A stretch of 64,000 nt of DNA, taken from NCBI GenBank assembly GCA_015058945.1, contig SVBF01000017.1, forward strand, positions 1 through 64,000. The letters run 5' to 3'. Within the stretch, counting starts at the first letter, position 1. Each line of letters opens with the position of its first letter. This stretch comes from Erysipelotrichaceae bacterium (GTDB lineage Bacteria; Bacillota_I; Bacilli_A; RFN20; CAG-826). The notes under the pieces are model-generated. The model was not told where the DNA came from. It ran no database searches and was given only the letters and a program-made list of their open reading frames with translations. Shown here in pieces: positions 31,964-41,312 of the stretch. A program made the translations under genes and the position numbers.

Positions 31964-32851
31964 CTATTTTTGACGTACTTTGATGATGTCATCGTCTTGG
32001 ACGCGTCCGATGAGCAAGGAGGAACTCGGGTCGTGCCGCGCCATGTTTTCTTTGACCTTGGACTCATCGAAGTTGGCGTAACAATATTTGCAGCCGTGCG
32101 GGCAGCAATTGTAGTCGCCGATGTCGCACATCCTCATGCATCGGCATCCCCCGCCCTTCCGCGCCGTCTGGACTGGATATTTCTTTCCGGTGAGGGACGA
32201 AGCCTTCGCCGCGGAAAGACATTCGCCAGGATAGAAGCCATACTCGAAAAGATTGCGTTCCTCATAGCAGGTTTGCACGACCATGCCCGCTTTTGTTGCG
32301 AGGGAGGAAAAGCCCTCCCCGATGCGTCGGTAGTCCTCTTCGGTAAAGATGCGGGCGCGGAGTAAGCTCGCGTTACGTTTCACCGATTTGCATTCGTCGA
32401 GGAAAGAGACGATTACCGTTTCGATATAACCACTAAGTTCCCGGGTCAGTTTCTCAAAGGCGCGCAGATGATAATCGACGTCATAAACATCCGACAAAAG
32501 GATGGGGTCATAACGGACGACGACGTTTTCCTTGCCGATCATTTCCGAGAGGCGCTTCACGGCTTCGATGACCGCCTTTTTATCCACTACGTTAGGCTCG
32601 ATGTCCCTGCGGTACGGCGTGATTGTGACATGAAAAATCATCGGTCGATCAAGCCGCTTGATTTTATCGAGGAACGGGACCGGGTTTTTCGAGCAGAAAA
32701 AGAGCAGGTCGACGTCTTTGAAATAGATGCGGCTCACCAGCTTGGGATAAAAAGGGTTTCGCGTATCCACGTAGCCCTCTTCGTATCTATGAAGGAACCA
32801 ATCCCCATAGAAGGCGGGTATGTCGGTGCGTCCGGAAGCAAAAAGGATCAT
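31964..32851 (-). CDS. DUF1848 family protein
   Basis: A 295-residue protein of the DUF1848 family, distantly related to radical-SAM TIM barrels. The start MILFASGRTDIPAFYGDWF is characteristic. Conserved internal parts include the FCSKNPVPFLDKI and YDPILLSD segments. Its C terminus holds a cysteine cluster (CRCMRMCDIGDYNCCPHGCKYCYA), fit for an iron-sulfur centre. The reaction is unknown. It is downstream of an MBL-fold hydrolase on the same strand (32 bases), so they may be co-transcribed. Confidence 0.85.
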   Translation of the reverse strand: MILFASGRTDIPAFYGDWFLHRYEEGYVDTRNPFYPKLVSRIYFKDVDLLFFCSKNPVPFLDKIKRLDRPMIFHVTITPYRRDIEPNVVDKKAVIEAVKRLSEMIGKENVVVRYDPILLSDVYDVDYHLRAFEKLTRELSGYIETVIVSFLDECKSVKRNASLLRARIFTEEDYRRIGEGFSSLATKAGMVVQTCYEERNLFEYGFYPGECLSAAKASSLTGKKYPVQTARKGGGCRCMRMCDIGDYNCCPHGCKYCYANFDESKVKENMARHDPSSSLLIGRVQDDDIIKVRQK

Positions 32852-32883
32852 GGCATAACCATGATACCTTATGCGTCAAACGG

Positions 32884-33486
32884 TCAGTTTTCGTGGACGA
32901 GCTCGATTTCGTCCCCAGGCCTCACGAGCATCGTGTGCTCATAGGAGACCCTCATGTCTTGTTTGATGTCGAAGAGCATGCCGGGCTTCATATGGTAGGG
33001 AATCAAATGTTTGGGCTTGATGATGTTCGCCACGCGGGTCGCCTCTTCCGGCCCCATGTTGAAGACGCCGTCGATCGGCAACAACGCATAATCGATTTCT
33101 TGCCTGGCGAGGCGGTCCATAAACGGCATGTAGTCCGTGTCGCCGGCGACATAGATGCGCACCCCATCGACATCGATGAGGTAACCGACACATTCTTGGG
33201 GGTTATGTCGCGCGTTGCCCGCGGGCACGGCGCGTACCTTAAATCCAAAATAATCGAATTCGCGATAGATGCCGTCGGAGAAAGCGTCGCTGCTATGGAT
33301 CGCGATCGTGCGTTGGCTTAAGGGGACAAGGTGGATGGCGTTATGGTCGCTATGCTCGTGGGTCACCAAAACCAAATCCGCCGTCGGGACATACCCTTCT
33401 CCGGCAAACGGATCGACGTAAAGGACCCTCCCTTCTTTCGAGGTAATCCTTAAAGATGCGTGTCCTTGGTAGAGCAGTTTCGCCAT
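32884..33486 (-). CDS. Metallo-beta-lactamase-fold hydrolase (UPF0173/UlaG-like)
   Basis: A 200-residue metal-dependent hydrolase. The HxHxDH motif is THEHSDH (His43, His45, Asp47, His48), with later metal-ligand regions GNARH, GDTDYM and LIPYHMKPG. It belongs to the small UlaG/UPF0173-like branch, which includes phosphodiesterases and lactonases. Substrate unknown. Confidence 0.88.
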   Translation of the reverse strand: MAKLLYQGHASLRITSKEGRVLYVDPFAGEGYVPTADLVLVTHEHSDHNAIHLVPLSQRTIAIHSSDAFSDGIYREFDYFGFKVRAVPAGNARHNPQECVGYLIDVDGVRIYVAGDTDYMPFMDRLARQEIDYALLPIDGVFNMGPEEATRVANIIKPKHLIPYHMKPGMLFDIKQDMRVSYEHTMLVRPGDEIELVHEN

Positions 33487-33701
33487 TTCCTAAACTTTAT
33501 CACAACGTTTTCTTTTGTGTGGACATAGATATCTCCTCCCCCTTATTCCTTATATATAAAACGCGCGGGTGCTTAAGCACTGATGGGCGCGATTTTGCCA
33601 TCAAAAATGTTGCAAAAACAGCCTGTTTTTTCCGTTTTTGCGCTGTTTTTAATGGAAATATAAAGAGGCGGCGATGGCGCCTCGAGGGAGGAAAAACGAA
33701 A

Positions 33702-34076
33702 ATGAAATTCTATTACTTGGTGAACAACGAGAAGGTTTACATCGAGGAAAATGACCGGCTATTCGCTTATAAAGAAAGGCAGGTTCTGCCCGCGGATGCC
33801 GGAGAGCATCCCCATAAACTCGACATGACCAAGAACCGCGTGGACCTGTTCTTCGATGCGGAGGAGTTGAACGACTATGTATTGGAACATGGGCTGGACG
33901 ATTCGCTACTCATCCCCTGCCACCGCTTTCCCAAAAAAGACGAACCCGTCGTATGGGTGACCAAAGTGGTCGATGGTCGCCTCATGTCCTTCCCGATTCC
34001 ATCGAGCGAGGCGTTATCGACACAACGCCGAAAACACTTGCAAGCGCAGAAAGAAAAAGAGGGCGAAAAGAAATAG
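33702..34076 (+). CDS. Hypothetical 124-residue protein
   Basis: A small soluble protein of unknown function. The chosen ATG follows GAGGGAGG by nine bases; an 82-codon extension upstream in the same frame has no binding site and crosses AT-rich non-coding DNA. The 20 C-terminal residues are basic and charged. A hairpin (GAGGCG/CGCCTC, 33665-33683) ends two bases before the ribosome binding site and could affect translation. A second inverted repeat GCAAAAAC/GTTTTTGC lies further upstream (about 33612-33641). Confidence 0.65.
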   Translation: MKFYYLVNNEKVYIEENDRLFAYKERQVLPADAGEHPHKLDMTKNRVDLFFDAEELNDYVLEHGLDDSLLIPCHRFPKKDEPVVWVTKVVDGRLMSFPIPSSEALSTQRRKHLQAQKEKEGEKK

Positions 34077-34167
34077 GCTTGATTCCCTTAATCATTCCTT
34101 GTCTCGCGTTCGCGACATGTTAACCTTTTAAAGCCGCTTCGTTTGAAGCGAAAGAAAGGAAAACCAC

Positions 34168-35574
34168 ATGATTAGCAATTCATTAGCGCAAAAAGTGCTT
34201 AACGCCGCCCTAGCCACCGGTGGCGATTATGCGGAAATCTACGTGGAAGAGAGAGTGCCCGACGCGGTGATGCTCGAAAACGGCAAAGTCGAAAGCGCGG
34301 CCTCTTCCAAAAGTTATGGTTGCGGCCTTCGCATCCTTAACGGTCTCCGCTCCGTCTATGGTTACACTTCCGACCTCTCGGCCAAAAGCCTCATCGGCCT
34401 CGCCGAGAAGCTCTCCGCCTCTTACGCCGAGGAACGGAAGATCACGGTCGAGAAGATCCAGAAAGCCAAGGTAAAGCAACACATACACATCGAGGACCAT
34501 GTCAAAGACGTCCCCGTGGACGAGAAGATCGCCTACCTCAAGGAAATCTCCGGCATCGTCTCTGGCGTCGACCCCCGCATCGTCCGCGTCCAAACCGGTC
34601 TCACCAGCGACTACAAAGTCACCCAACTCTTCAACGCCGAAGGCCCCATCGCCAAGCGTTTCGATAACGTCGAGGAGCGCACCCGCGTCTTCATCGTCGC
34701 AATCGCCGCGGGACAAGAAGGCATCGAAACCTCCTTCGCCGGTCCCGGCGCCTCCGCGGGTTGGAATTACTTCACCAAAGTCCTCGACTATAAGGCCATC
34801 GCTAAGAGGGCTGGCGAAAAAGCCATCATGATGCTCACCGCGAAGGAATGCCCCTCCGGCAAATACACGGTCGTCATCAAAAACGGCTGGGGTGGCGTCT
34901 TGTTCCACGAAGCCTGTGGGCACCCCCTCGAGGCTTCCGCGACCAGCAAAGGCCTCTCCGTCTTCTCTTCCTCCATCGGCAAGCAAATCGCCTCGCCCTG
35001 CGTCTCCGCCTGGGATGACGGCACAATCGAAAACGGTTGGGGTTCGGATAATGTCGACACCGAAGGCGTCCCGACCCATAAGAACGAATTGATCCGCGAC
35101 GGCATCTGCGTCGGCTTCATGGTCGACCGCTTCAGCGGACGTCGCCTCAACATGGAGCCTAACGGCACCGCGAGACGTCAGTCCTATCGTTATTGCCCCA
35201 CTTCCCGTATGTCCAACACCTACATCGCCGCGGGCAAGGACGATCCGGAGCAGATCATCAAGGATACCCCGCTTGGCATCTACGTCGCCGATTTCGGCGG
35301 CGGTTCGGTCCAGCCGGCCACCGGCGAGTTCAACTTCTCCGCCTCGGAGGCCTACATCATCCGCGACGGCAAGATCTGCGAACCCGTCAAAGGCTGCACC
35401 CTCATCGGCACCGGCCAGGAGGTTCTCATGGCCATCGACCGCGTCGGCAACGACCTCGCCTTAGGCCAGGGCAATTGCGGCGCCGCGAGCGGATCGATCC
35501 CCGTCAACGTCGGCCAGCCCACCATCCGCCTTAAGGAAATCACCGTCGGCGGGAGAGGAGGAAAACTCGAATGA
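34168..35574 (+). CDS. tldD: TldD-family metallopeptidase subunit
   Basis: A 468-residue TldD homologue. The metal-binding motif HExxxH reads HEACGH at residues 247-252, with the third ligand expected in a Cys/Gly-rich region further on (GCTLIGTGQEVLMAI). With TldE it forms a heterodimeric peptidase in which TldD carries zinc. Known roles include microcin B17 maturation and CcdA degradation in E. coli. The RBS is AAAGGAAAA. The downstream tldE overlaps by four bases (ATGA). No RiPP gene lies next to this pair; the Nif11-like precursor is 12 kb away. Confidence 0.94.
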   Translation: MISNSLAQKVLNAALATGGDYAEIYVEERVPDAVMLENGKVESAASSKSYGCGLRILNGLRSVYGYTSDLSAKSLIGLAEKLSASYAEERKITVEKIQKAKVKQHIHIEDHVKDVPVDEKIAYLKEISGIVSGVDPRIVRVQTGLTSDYKVTQLFNAEGPIAKRFDNVEERTRVFIVAIAAGQEGIETSFAGPGASAGWNYFTKVLDYKAIAKRAGEKAIMMLTAKECPSGKYTVVIKNGWGGVLFHEACGHPLEASATSKGLSVFSSSIGKQIASPCVSAWDDGTIENGWGSDNVDTEGVPTHKNELIRDGICVGFMVDRFSGRRLNMEPNGTARRQSYRYCPTSRMSNTYIAAGKDDPEQIIKDTPLGIYVADFGGGSVQPATGEFNFSASEAYIIRDGKICEPVKGCTLIGTGQEVLMAIDRVGNDLALGQGNCGAASGSIPVNVGQPTIRLKEITVGGRGGKLE

Positions 35575-36890
35575 ACTTCAGCCAATTCTTCGCCCTTGCC
35601 AAAGAAAAGGGCATCAAAGAGAGCCAACTCAGCTTCTCGCGCTCCAAAGCCCTCTCGGTGAGCTTGTTCTGCCACGAGATCGAAGACTTCCGCATCAACG
35701 ATTCCCAAAGCGTCATCGCCGCGGGCATCGTGAACGGAAAATTCGGCTCCAGCCGCACCGAGAAACTCGATAAGGACACCTTTTCCTTCCTCACGGATGG
35801 CATCTTGCTCACCGCGAGGCTCAACGAGAAGGAAGATACCGCGGACATCTTCGCCGGTTCAGAAAAATACCACAAAAAGAGCGCCTATAACCCTGCGTTG
35901 AACGACGTTCGCGTCGAGGAGAAAATCTCCCTCATCCGTTCCATTGAGGAAGCCATCTACGCCGCGGATAGCCGCGTCGCCGACGTGGAGGTCGGTTATA
36001 CCGAACGCGAATCCGAAAGCGCCTTCTATAACTCCTTCGGTCTAAAGCTCAAGCAAAAGGGCAACTACTTCTACATCTACGCGGAAGTCGTCATGCGCGA
36101 AGGTGAGGTCACCAAGACCAACTACAACGTCTTCCTCGAGAAGGATCTTAACGCCTTCGACAAAGACGCCTTCGTCAAGGAGACCGTCAAGGGCGCCGCG
36201 CGCAAATTCGGCGCCGACAGCATCGCCTCGAAGAAGTATCCGACCATCATCGACCGCGAGGTCATGGCGGACCTCATCAACTACTTCCTCTCCTCGGCGA
36301 TCGCTGACGAAGTCCAGCGCCATTCCTCCATGCTTGAAGGCAAGCTCGGCACCAAGATCGCCTCGAGCAAACTCACCATCGAGGAACGCCCATTAGAGAA
36401 AAACGTCTTCTTCTCCTACTTTGACGGAGAGGGCGTCGCGACCCGCAACAAAGTCGTCGTCAAAAACGGCGTGCTCCAGACCTATTTCTATAACCGCGAG
36501 ACGGCAAAGAAAGACGGTGTGGAGTCCACCGGCAACGGCACCTGGGGCGGTGGAAAAGTCGGCACCGGCTTCTCCAACGTCTTCGTCAAACCGGGCAAGC
36601 AATCCTTCGATGAGCTCATCTCCGGCATCAAAGACGGCGTCTACATCACTGAGGTCGCTGGGTTAGGCACGGGCATGAACGCCACCTCTGGCGACTTCTC
36701 CTGCCAAGCCGAAGGCTTCCATATCGTCGACGGCAAACTCGCCGAACCGCTGACCCTCATCACCTTGTCGGGCAACTTGCTCAAGATGCTCGGCGATCTG
36801 AAGGGCTTCGCAAACGATGCCAAGATGACCTTAGGTTCCATCTCGGTGGCTTCTGCCTTCATCAAATCGATGAATATCGGCGGTAAGTAA
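35571..36890 (+). CDS. tldE: TldE/PmbA-family peptidase subunit
   Basis: A 439-residue partner of TldD, lacking the HExxxH motif as expected for TldE/PmbA. The C-terminal half has typical family stretches FFSYFDGEGVATRNKVVVKNGVLQTYFYN and GLGTGMNATSGDFSCQAEGF. The ATGA overlap with tldD implies coupled translation and 1:1 assembly. Ends seven bases before a region leading into a strong bidirectional terminator. Confidence 0.93.
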   Translation: MNFSQFFALAKEKGIKESQLSFSRSKALSVSLFCHEIEDFRINDSQSVIAAGIVNGKFGSSRTEKLDKDTFSFLTDGILLTARLNEKEDTADIFAGSEKYHKKSAYNPALNDVRVEEKISLIRSIEEAIYAADSRVADVEVGYTERESESAFYNSFGLKLKQKGNYFYIYAEVVMREGEVTKTNYNVFLEKDLNAFDKDAFVKETVKGAARKFGADSIASKKYPTIIDREVMADLINYFLSSAIADEVQRHSSMLEGKLGTKIASSKLTIEERPLEKNVFFSYFDGEGVATRNKVVVKNGVLQTYFYNRETAKKDGVESTGNGTWGGGKVGTGFSNVFVKPGKQSFDELISGIKDGVYITEVAGLGTGMNATSGDFSCQAEGFHIVDGKLAEPLTLITLSGNLLKMLGDLKGFANDAKMTLGSISVASAFIKSMNIGGK

Positions 36891-36903
36891 TCTCCCATGA
36901 CGA

Positions 36904-36936
36904 AAAGAGTCGGGCTTGCTTAGGCCCGACTCTTTT
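36904..36936. terminator. Bidirectional intrinsic terminator
   Basis: Stem GAGTCGGGC (36907-36915) with GCCCGACTC (36924-36932), 8-nt loop, T-run after it and A-run before it. Serves tldE and the convergent lipoprotein gene. Confidence 0.85.
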
Positions 36937-36939
36937 TCA

Positions 36940-37476
36940 TCAGTGTGTCGGCGATGCGCTGAGGTATGTCCACGAGGTATGAATCGTGATCTCGCCGGTG
37001 GGGACAATGTCCTTGGGTATTGGGAAGAATAGATGCGAATTGCAAACGACGAACCATGCGCCGTGACCGCGGTCCATCACGCCATAAAGGTTCAACTCGT
37101 TGCCGGAGAAGCTATAGTTCGTCGGGTAGAAAGTGTGACCGGTGTCTGGGACGTATTTTAGCCAATAGGCAAGGCAGTTTTTTTCAAAGAAAGCCGCGTC
37201 GAACCTTTCGAGGAATTGCTCATCCGTGGTGTCTTCGAACGAAAAAGCGCGGAGTTCGGCTTCGTCGGAGAAGAAGTCCGTAAACGAGTCCTCGCGTTCG
37301 GAATCGACCCCTTCCTGCATCGTCTTAGCCTCATAAAAGACGCGCCCGTCCGCTAGATGGACCTCGAACTGCCATGTGGTTCCTTCGATGTCTTTTACGG
37401 TGAACCCCATTGGATCGGTGTCGCCGCAGGAAACAAGAAGGAGAGGAAATAATAAAGTCGAAAGCGCCCGTTTCAT
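36940..37476 (-). CDS. Small lipoprotein of unknown function
   Basis: A 178-residue exported lipoprotein. The lipobox is LLVSC (Cys near residue 17) after MKRALSTLLFPLLL. The mature part is acidic and aromatic-rich with alternating strands (WQFEVHLADGRVFYEAK) and no named domain. It sits alone between the tldDE terminator and the next minus-strand operon. Possible surface or envelope-stress factor; function unknown. Confidence 0.72.
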   Translation of the reverse strand: MKRALSTLLFPLLLVSCGDTDPMGFTVKDIEGTTWQFEVHLADGRVFYEAKTMQEGVDSEREDSFTDFFSDEAELRAFSFEDTTDEQFLERFDAAFFEKNCLAYWLKYVPDTGHTFYPTNYSFSGNELNLYGVMDRGHGAWFVVCNSHLFFPIPKDIVPTGEITIHTSWTYLSASPTH

Positions 37477-37516
37477 AATTCCATTATAGATTGGGAGAAA
37501 AAGCCCATCAACGGGC

Positions 37517-38668
37517 TTATTCCTTCGGTTCTTCTTTTTCTTCCCAAGGGAGGCGGTAGACGTCCCAGCTCGGGTGGGCGGACCTGGTGATATCGACGTC
37601 GAGCTGAAGCAGGGATTTCTCCGCTTCTTTGATGTTTGGCTCGCAGGACTTGATCGCCTTCTCAGCTTTGTCGATCGCGTAGTTCGCCTCGGATTCGCTG
37701 CCTTCGACGAAGGAGGCGATTAAGAGATAGGCGCGAAGCGCGGTGAGCGAGGAGAGGTTCGCGATGTATTTCTTTTCCTCGTCGGAGAGTTCTTCGTAGA
37801 GCTTCTTGCCCTTGGTTTTGTCGTCTTGCTCGAGCAAGGTCGCGAGCTTTAAGGTCTTGGACTGCAGTTTGACCATGGCGGAAGAGGCGGACCCTTCGGC
37901 GAAGACCGGTTCGAGGATCGGCAGTGCCTCCTGGGGCTTGCCATCCACCAAAAGGCGGTAGACGGTCAGGGAGTTGAGGTAGGCGGTGAAGTCGGTGATC
38001 TCGGTGTAGATTGGGGTCTCGGGGATCGGCTTTCCTTCGTAAGCGGCAGCCTCGGCGAGAAGCAAATTGTTGTACGCCTCTTTGTTCGCGGGTTTGCTAA
38101 GCAAAACGAAGAGATAGCCATCGGTGCGCGACTCGATGTTCGCGGGGAAAAGGTCATAGAAATAGATCATGCCCCCGACGGTGAGAATCGTGATGAGGAA
38201 GACGCGGAGCCAGGAGAGCGTCGCGCCAGCGTTTTGGCAGACGACGATGCCAACCATGCAGCCGATGAATTCGAGGAAGAGGAAGAGGATCGGGAAGAAG
38301 ATGAACCCGGTGAGGGTGGATTCCTTCACGTCGCGCGGGGCGATCTTGGTCTCGCCGACGAGTCCGTCAAAACCGGAGAAGCCGAATTTCTTTTTCCCGT
38401 CCACGTCCTTGATGGAAAAACCAAGGACGGTCGAGCGAAGCACGCGGTATTTGCCACTCTTCGCGCCGAGAAGATGTCCGCCTTCAAGCATGATCGCGTT
38501 GAGGAAGACGCCCGCGAGCAAACCGAGGACCATGATGATGGCCGGATGTAGCGGAAGCAAGGCATAGTCCGAATCGATGATCGGTTTGATGACGGTCAAA
38601 CCGACGACCAAAGCGATGGCGAACATGCCGATATAGACGATGAAAGTCGCAAAATCGTTTTTCTTCAT
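37517..38668 (-). CDS. M50-like membrane protein with a damaged HExxH motif
   Basis: A 383-residue protein. Membrane helices occur at about 7-30, 40-62, 120-145 and 153-172. In the second helix LNAIMLEGGHLLGAKSGKYRVLRSTVLGFSI resembles site-2-protease (M50) helices, where HExGH binds zinc. Here the first His is Leu (LEGGH), so zinc binding should be lost or altered. A following segment GFDGLVGETKIAP fits the M50-type loop. The last 200 residues are soluble helical repeats. An AGGAGGG site sits before the ATG at 38668; the 25 in-frame codons upstream fall in the neighbouring gene's region. Confidence 0.6.
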   Translation of the reverse strand: MKKNDFATFIVYIGMFAIALVVGLTVIKPIIDSDYALLPLHPAIIMVLGLLAGVFLNAIMLEGGHLLGAKSGKYRVLRSTVLGFSIKDVDGKKKFGFSGFDGLVGETKIAPRDVKESTLTGFIFFPILFLFLEFIGCMVGIVVCQNAGATLSWLRVFLITILTVGGMIYFYDLFPANIESRTDGYLFVLLSKPANKEAYNNLLLAEAAAYEGKPIPETPIYTEITDFTAYLNSLTVYRLLVDGKPQEALPILEPVFAEGSASSAMVKLQSKTLKLATLLEQDDKTKGKKLYEELSDEEKKYIANLSSLTALRAYLLIASFVEGSESEANYAIDKAEKAIKSCEPNIKEAEKSLLQLDVDITRSAHPSWDVYRLPWEEKEEPKE

Positions 38669-38678
38669 ATTTGCCCTC

Positions 38679-39848
38679 CTACAGAAGTAAGGTGAGGATC
38701 GCCTCAACGTCCTCTTGTCCCAATGATTGGTGGCAACAGCCAATCATACGTGTGTTGTTGCCAGTCGCTAGAGACGCTAACGGAGGGATGTCGTCTTTGC
38801 CTAACCCGACCTCTTTCAAGGTGGTGGGCATACCGATGGAGGAGAAGAACTCCTTCATGCGTGCGATGCCTATTATAGACGCCTTTTCGTCATTTGGCTC
38901 GCTTTCGTTGAAAAGCACGCGAGCCATGCGCGCGAGTTTCGCCTCGTTGCGTTTACGCGTATAAGTGGCCCACGCGGGGAAAATCAATGCCACGCCGGCG
39001 CCATGGACGATGTCCGGTTTGTATCCGGACAAAGCATGCTCGATCGGGTGGACGACGAAGCCAAAAGGCTTTCCGATGCCGGTGAGGCCGTTATGGGACA
39101 AAGAGGAATCGAGCATCAACGCAGCCCTTCCTTCATAGTCCTTGGGGTCTTTGAGGACGCGCTTGAGCGCGACCATGACGTTCTTCACCAAAGATAACGC
39201 CCATTCGTCGCTTAATTGGTTATCCTCCGAAGGATCGAAGTAGCGTTCCAACGAATGCATCATGGTGTCGCTTGCGCCCACCGCGGTCTGATAGGCGGAG
39301 ACACCATAGGTGAGCTCTGGGTTTTCCACGACGAATAACGGACGGACCAGGTCGCTATTGATCCCGCCTTTGAACTTGGTTTCGTCGTCTTGGATGACGC
39401 AGGAATTGGACATCTCGCTGCCCGCGGAGGCGTGGGTCAAGATCACGCCGACAGGCAAAGCTTTCTTCGGGGTGGCTTTCTTTAGGTTGAAATCAAAGGG
39501 GTCCCCATCGTAGTAGGCGCCGACGGCGATGGATTTCGCGGTGTCGATCGGCGAGCCGCCGCCGATAGCCAAAAGGAGGTCGATGTTTTGTTCACGAACC
39601 ACCGCGACGCCTTCGCGCACCTTGGACGCGACGGGGTTGGGGCGGACGCCTCCAAAGCGGAACGAGGCGACGCCTTGCTCAGATAGTTTCCTTTCGACCA
39701 TGGGAAGCAAGTCGGACTCAATGCGCTTCGAGCCGTAGACGATCAAAACGCGGCGAAAGCCATAGGAGGCGACGATTTCCCCAATCCTTTCTTCTTTGCC
39801 CTTGCCGAAATAGATCTTGGTGGGCGAAACAAAATCGAAGTCGATCAT
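38679..39848 (-). CDS. Iron-containing alcohol dehydrogenase
   Basis: A 389-residue NAD(P)-dependent group III alcohol dehydrogenase (YqhD/BDH-like). Typical parts are GGGSPIDTAKSIAVGA for the nucleotide loop, THASAGSEMSNSCVI, and a metal-binding His set in GIGKPFGFVVHPIEHALSGYKPDIVHGAGVALIFP. The frame extends upstream but the family sequence begins with MIDFDFVSPTKIYFGKG at 39848, which overlaps the TetR stop by four bases with GGAAGAG just before. TetR and ADH are therefore coupled. Substrate could be butyraldehyde-like or other short aldehydes. Confidence 0.93.
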   Translation of the reverse strand: MIDFDFVSPTKIYFGKGKEERIGEIVASYGFRRVLIVYGSKRIESDLLPMVERKLSEQGVASFRFGGVRPNPVASKVREGVAVVREQNIDLLLAIGGGSPIDTAKSIAVGAYYDGDPFDFNLKKATPKKALPVGVILTHASAGSEMSNSCVIQDDETKFKGGINSDLVRPLFVVENPELTYGVSAYQTAVGASDTMMHSLERYFDPSEDNQLSDEWALSLVKNVMVALKRVLKDPKDYEGRAALMLDSSLSHNGLTGIGKPFGFVVHPIEHALSGYKPDIVHGAGVALIFPAWATYTRKRNEAKLARMARVLFNESEPNDEKASIIGIARMKEFFSSIGMPTTLKEVGLGKDDIPPLASLATGNNTRMIGCCHQSLGQEDVEAILTLLL

Positions 39849-40405
39849 TTGGTCTCTTCCTTTTTGCTGAGTCCAATCAAAGCCGGGAGAACTTCCTCGA
39901 TGAGGTTTTGATTGAACTTGCTCATGCGGTTCACGAAGCGTTCCGGAGTCAACTTCGGGTCCTTGAAGCAATAGCCGTATTCGTCGGCGACGATGTGGGC
40001 GAAGCGCCTGGCGACGGTGCGGGCGCCCTCTTTCTTTAGGCCAATCGGCTTTTCGGTCGTGGACCATAAGGAGAAGAGTTTGGTGTTCAATTTGCCGAAG
40101 ATGAAATCGTCGGTTAGATCCCTCGCCGCGGAGTTATAGGTCGCGCGAAGGAATGCGAAATTTTCTTTTACGTAGGAGAGAAAAGCCCGCAAAACCCCAC
40201 GAACGTCCACCGCTTCCTCCGCTTCTGCGGGGTTTTCGTTGAGCAAAATCGCGGCGATGAGGTCGTAGATGTCTTGGTAATGGTAATAGAAGGTTTGACG
40301 ATGGCAGCCGATCTTCGCGCATAGGGCCGTGACGTTGATGTCCCCTAAGGGCATCGTCTTCATCATGTCCTTGATCGCGTATTTGAATTTCGCTTCAGTG
40401 ATCAT
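39845..40405 (-). CDS. TetR/AcrR family regulator
   Basis: A 186-residue repressor. The N-terminal helix-turn-helix (INVTALCAKIGCHRQTFYYHYQDIYDLI, about 23-50) is typical of TetR. The C-terminal ligand domain is variable. It sits between psuG and the alcohol dehydrogenase in one operon, suggesting control of the dehydrogenase or of the whole cluster. No operator is recognisable. Confidence 0.88.
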   Translation of the reverse strand: MITEAKFKYAIKDMMKTMPLGDINVTALCAKIGCHRQTFYYHYQDIYDLIAAILLNENPAEAEEAVDVRGVLRAFLSYVKENFAFLRATYNSAARDLTDDFIFGKLNTKLFSLWSTTEKPIGLKKEGARTVARRFAHIVADEYGYCFKDPKLTPERFVNRMSKFNQNLIEEVLPALIGLSKKEETK

Positions 40406-40406
40406 G

Positions 40407-41312
40407 TTACCTCCTTTTCGCGGAGAGCTCTTTGGCGATCTTCGCGCCGAGCTCCGCGTTATGGCATACGAGCGCGATGTTGGATTCGAGTGATTTGCCG
40501 CCCGTGAGTTCCACGATGCGTTTGAGTAAGAACGGGGTGGCGTCTTTGCCCTTGATTCCCTGGCGCTCCGCCTCCTCGACGGCTTGGTCGACGATGGAGT
40601 CGATGTATTCGTGGGGCAAGGCCATCTCTTCGGGGATGGGGTTGGAAATGAGGACGCCTCCCTTTAGGCCGAGTTTTTCTTTGGTGAGGAGAATCTCCGC
40701 CGCCTCTTCCGGGGTTTGGAACGCATAGTCCACGGGTCCGTCGGTCGCGAGGCTATAAAAGTTCGCGAATTTCTCCGCCTTGTACGAGAGGACGGTCACG
40801 CCTTCTGTCTCGAGATATTCGAGCGTCTTTGGGATGTCGAGGATCGCCTTCGCGCCAGAGCAGACGACGGTGACGTCGACTTCGCCGAGTTCCTTGAGGT
40901 CACGGGAGATGTCGAAGGTCTTTTCCGCGCCGCGATGGACGCCGCCGATGCCACCGGTGACGAAGATCTTGATGCCCGCCATCTTGGCGATGATCATCGT
41001 CGCGGAGACGGTGGTCGCGCCATAGAGTTTCTTCGCACAAACGATGGGGAGGTCGCGTTTGCTGACTTTGGCGATACCCTTCTTCTTGCCGAAATCCTCG
41101 ATTTGTTCCGGGGTCATGCCGACGACGATCTCACCGTCGATGATGCCGATGGTCGCGGGAGTCGCCCCGTTATCGCGAACCGTCTTTTCCACCTTCAAGG
41201 CGGTCTCGACGTTTTTCGGATAGGGCATGCCATGGCTGATAATGGTCGATTCCAAAGCGACCACGGGGTCGCCGGAAGCGATGGCTTTTTGGATTTCTGG
41301 AGCGATGATCAT
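40407..41312 (-). CDS. psuG: Pseudouridine-5'-phosphate glycosidase
   Basis: A 301-residue PsuG homologue, which splits pseudouridine 5'-phosphate to uracil and ribose 5-phosphate with a manganese ion. Characteristic runs are VALESTIISHGMPYPKN at the N terminus, the catalytic Lys region, FVTGGIGGVHRGAEKTFDISRDL and SNPIPEEMALP. The PsuK kinase is not adjacent. It overlaps the P-type ATPase gene by four bases and precedes tetR by one base, so it belongs to a dense operon with genes of unrelated apparent roles. Confidence 0.94.
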   Translation of the reverse strand: MIIAPEIQKAIASGDPVVALESTIISHGMPYPKNVETALKVEKTVRDNGATPATIGIIDGEIVVGMTPEQIEDFGKKKGIAKVSKRDLPIVCAKKLYGATTVSATMIIAKMAGIKIFVTGGIGGVHRGAEKTFDISRDLKELGEVDVTVVCSGAKAILDIPKTLEYLETEGVTVLSYKAEKFANFYSLATDGPVDYAFQTPEEAAEILLTKEKLGLKGGVLISNPIPEEMALPHEYIDSIVDQAVEEAERQGIKGKDATPFLLKRIVELTGGKSLESNIALVCHNAELGAKIAKELSAKRR

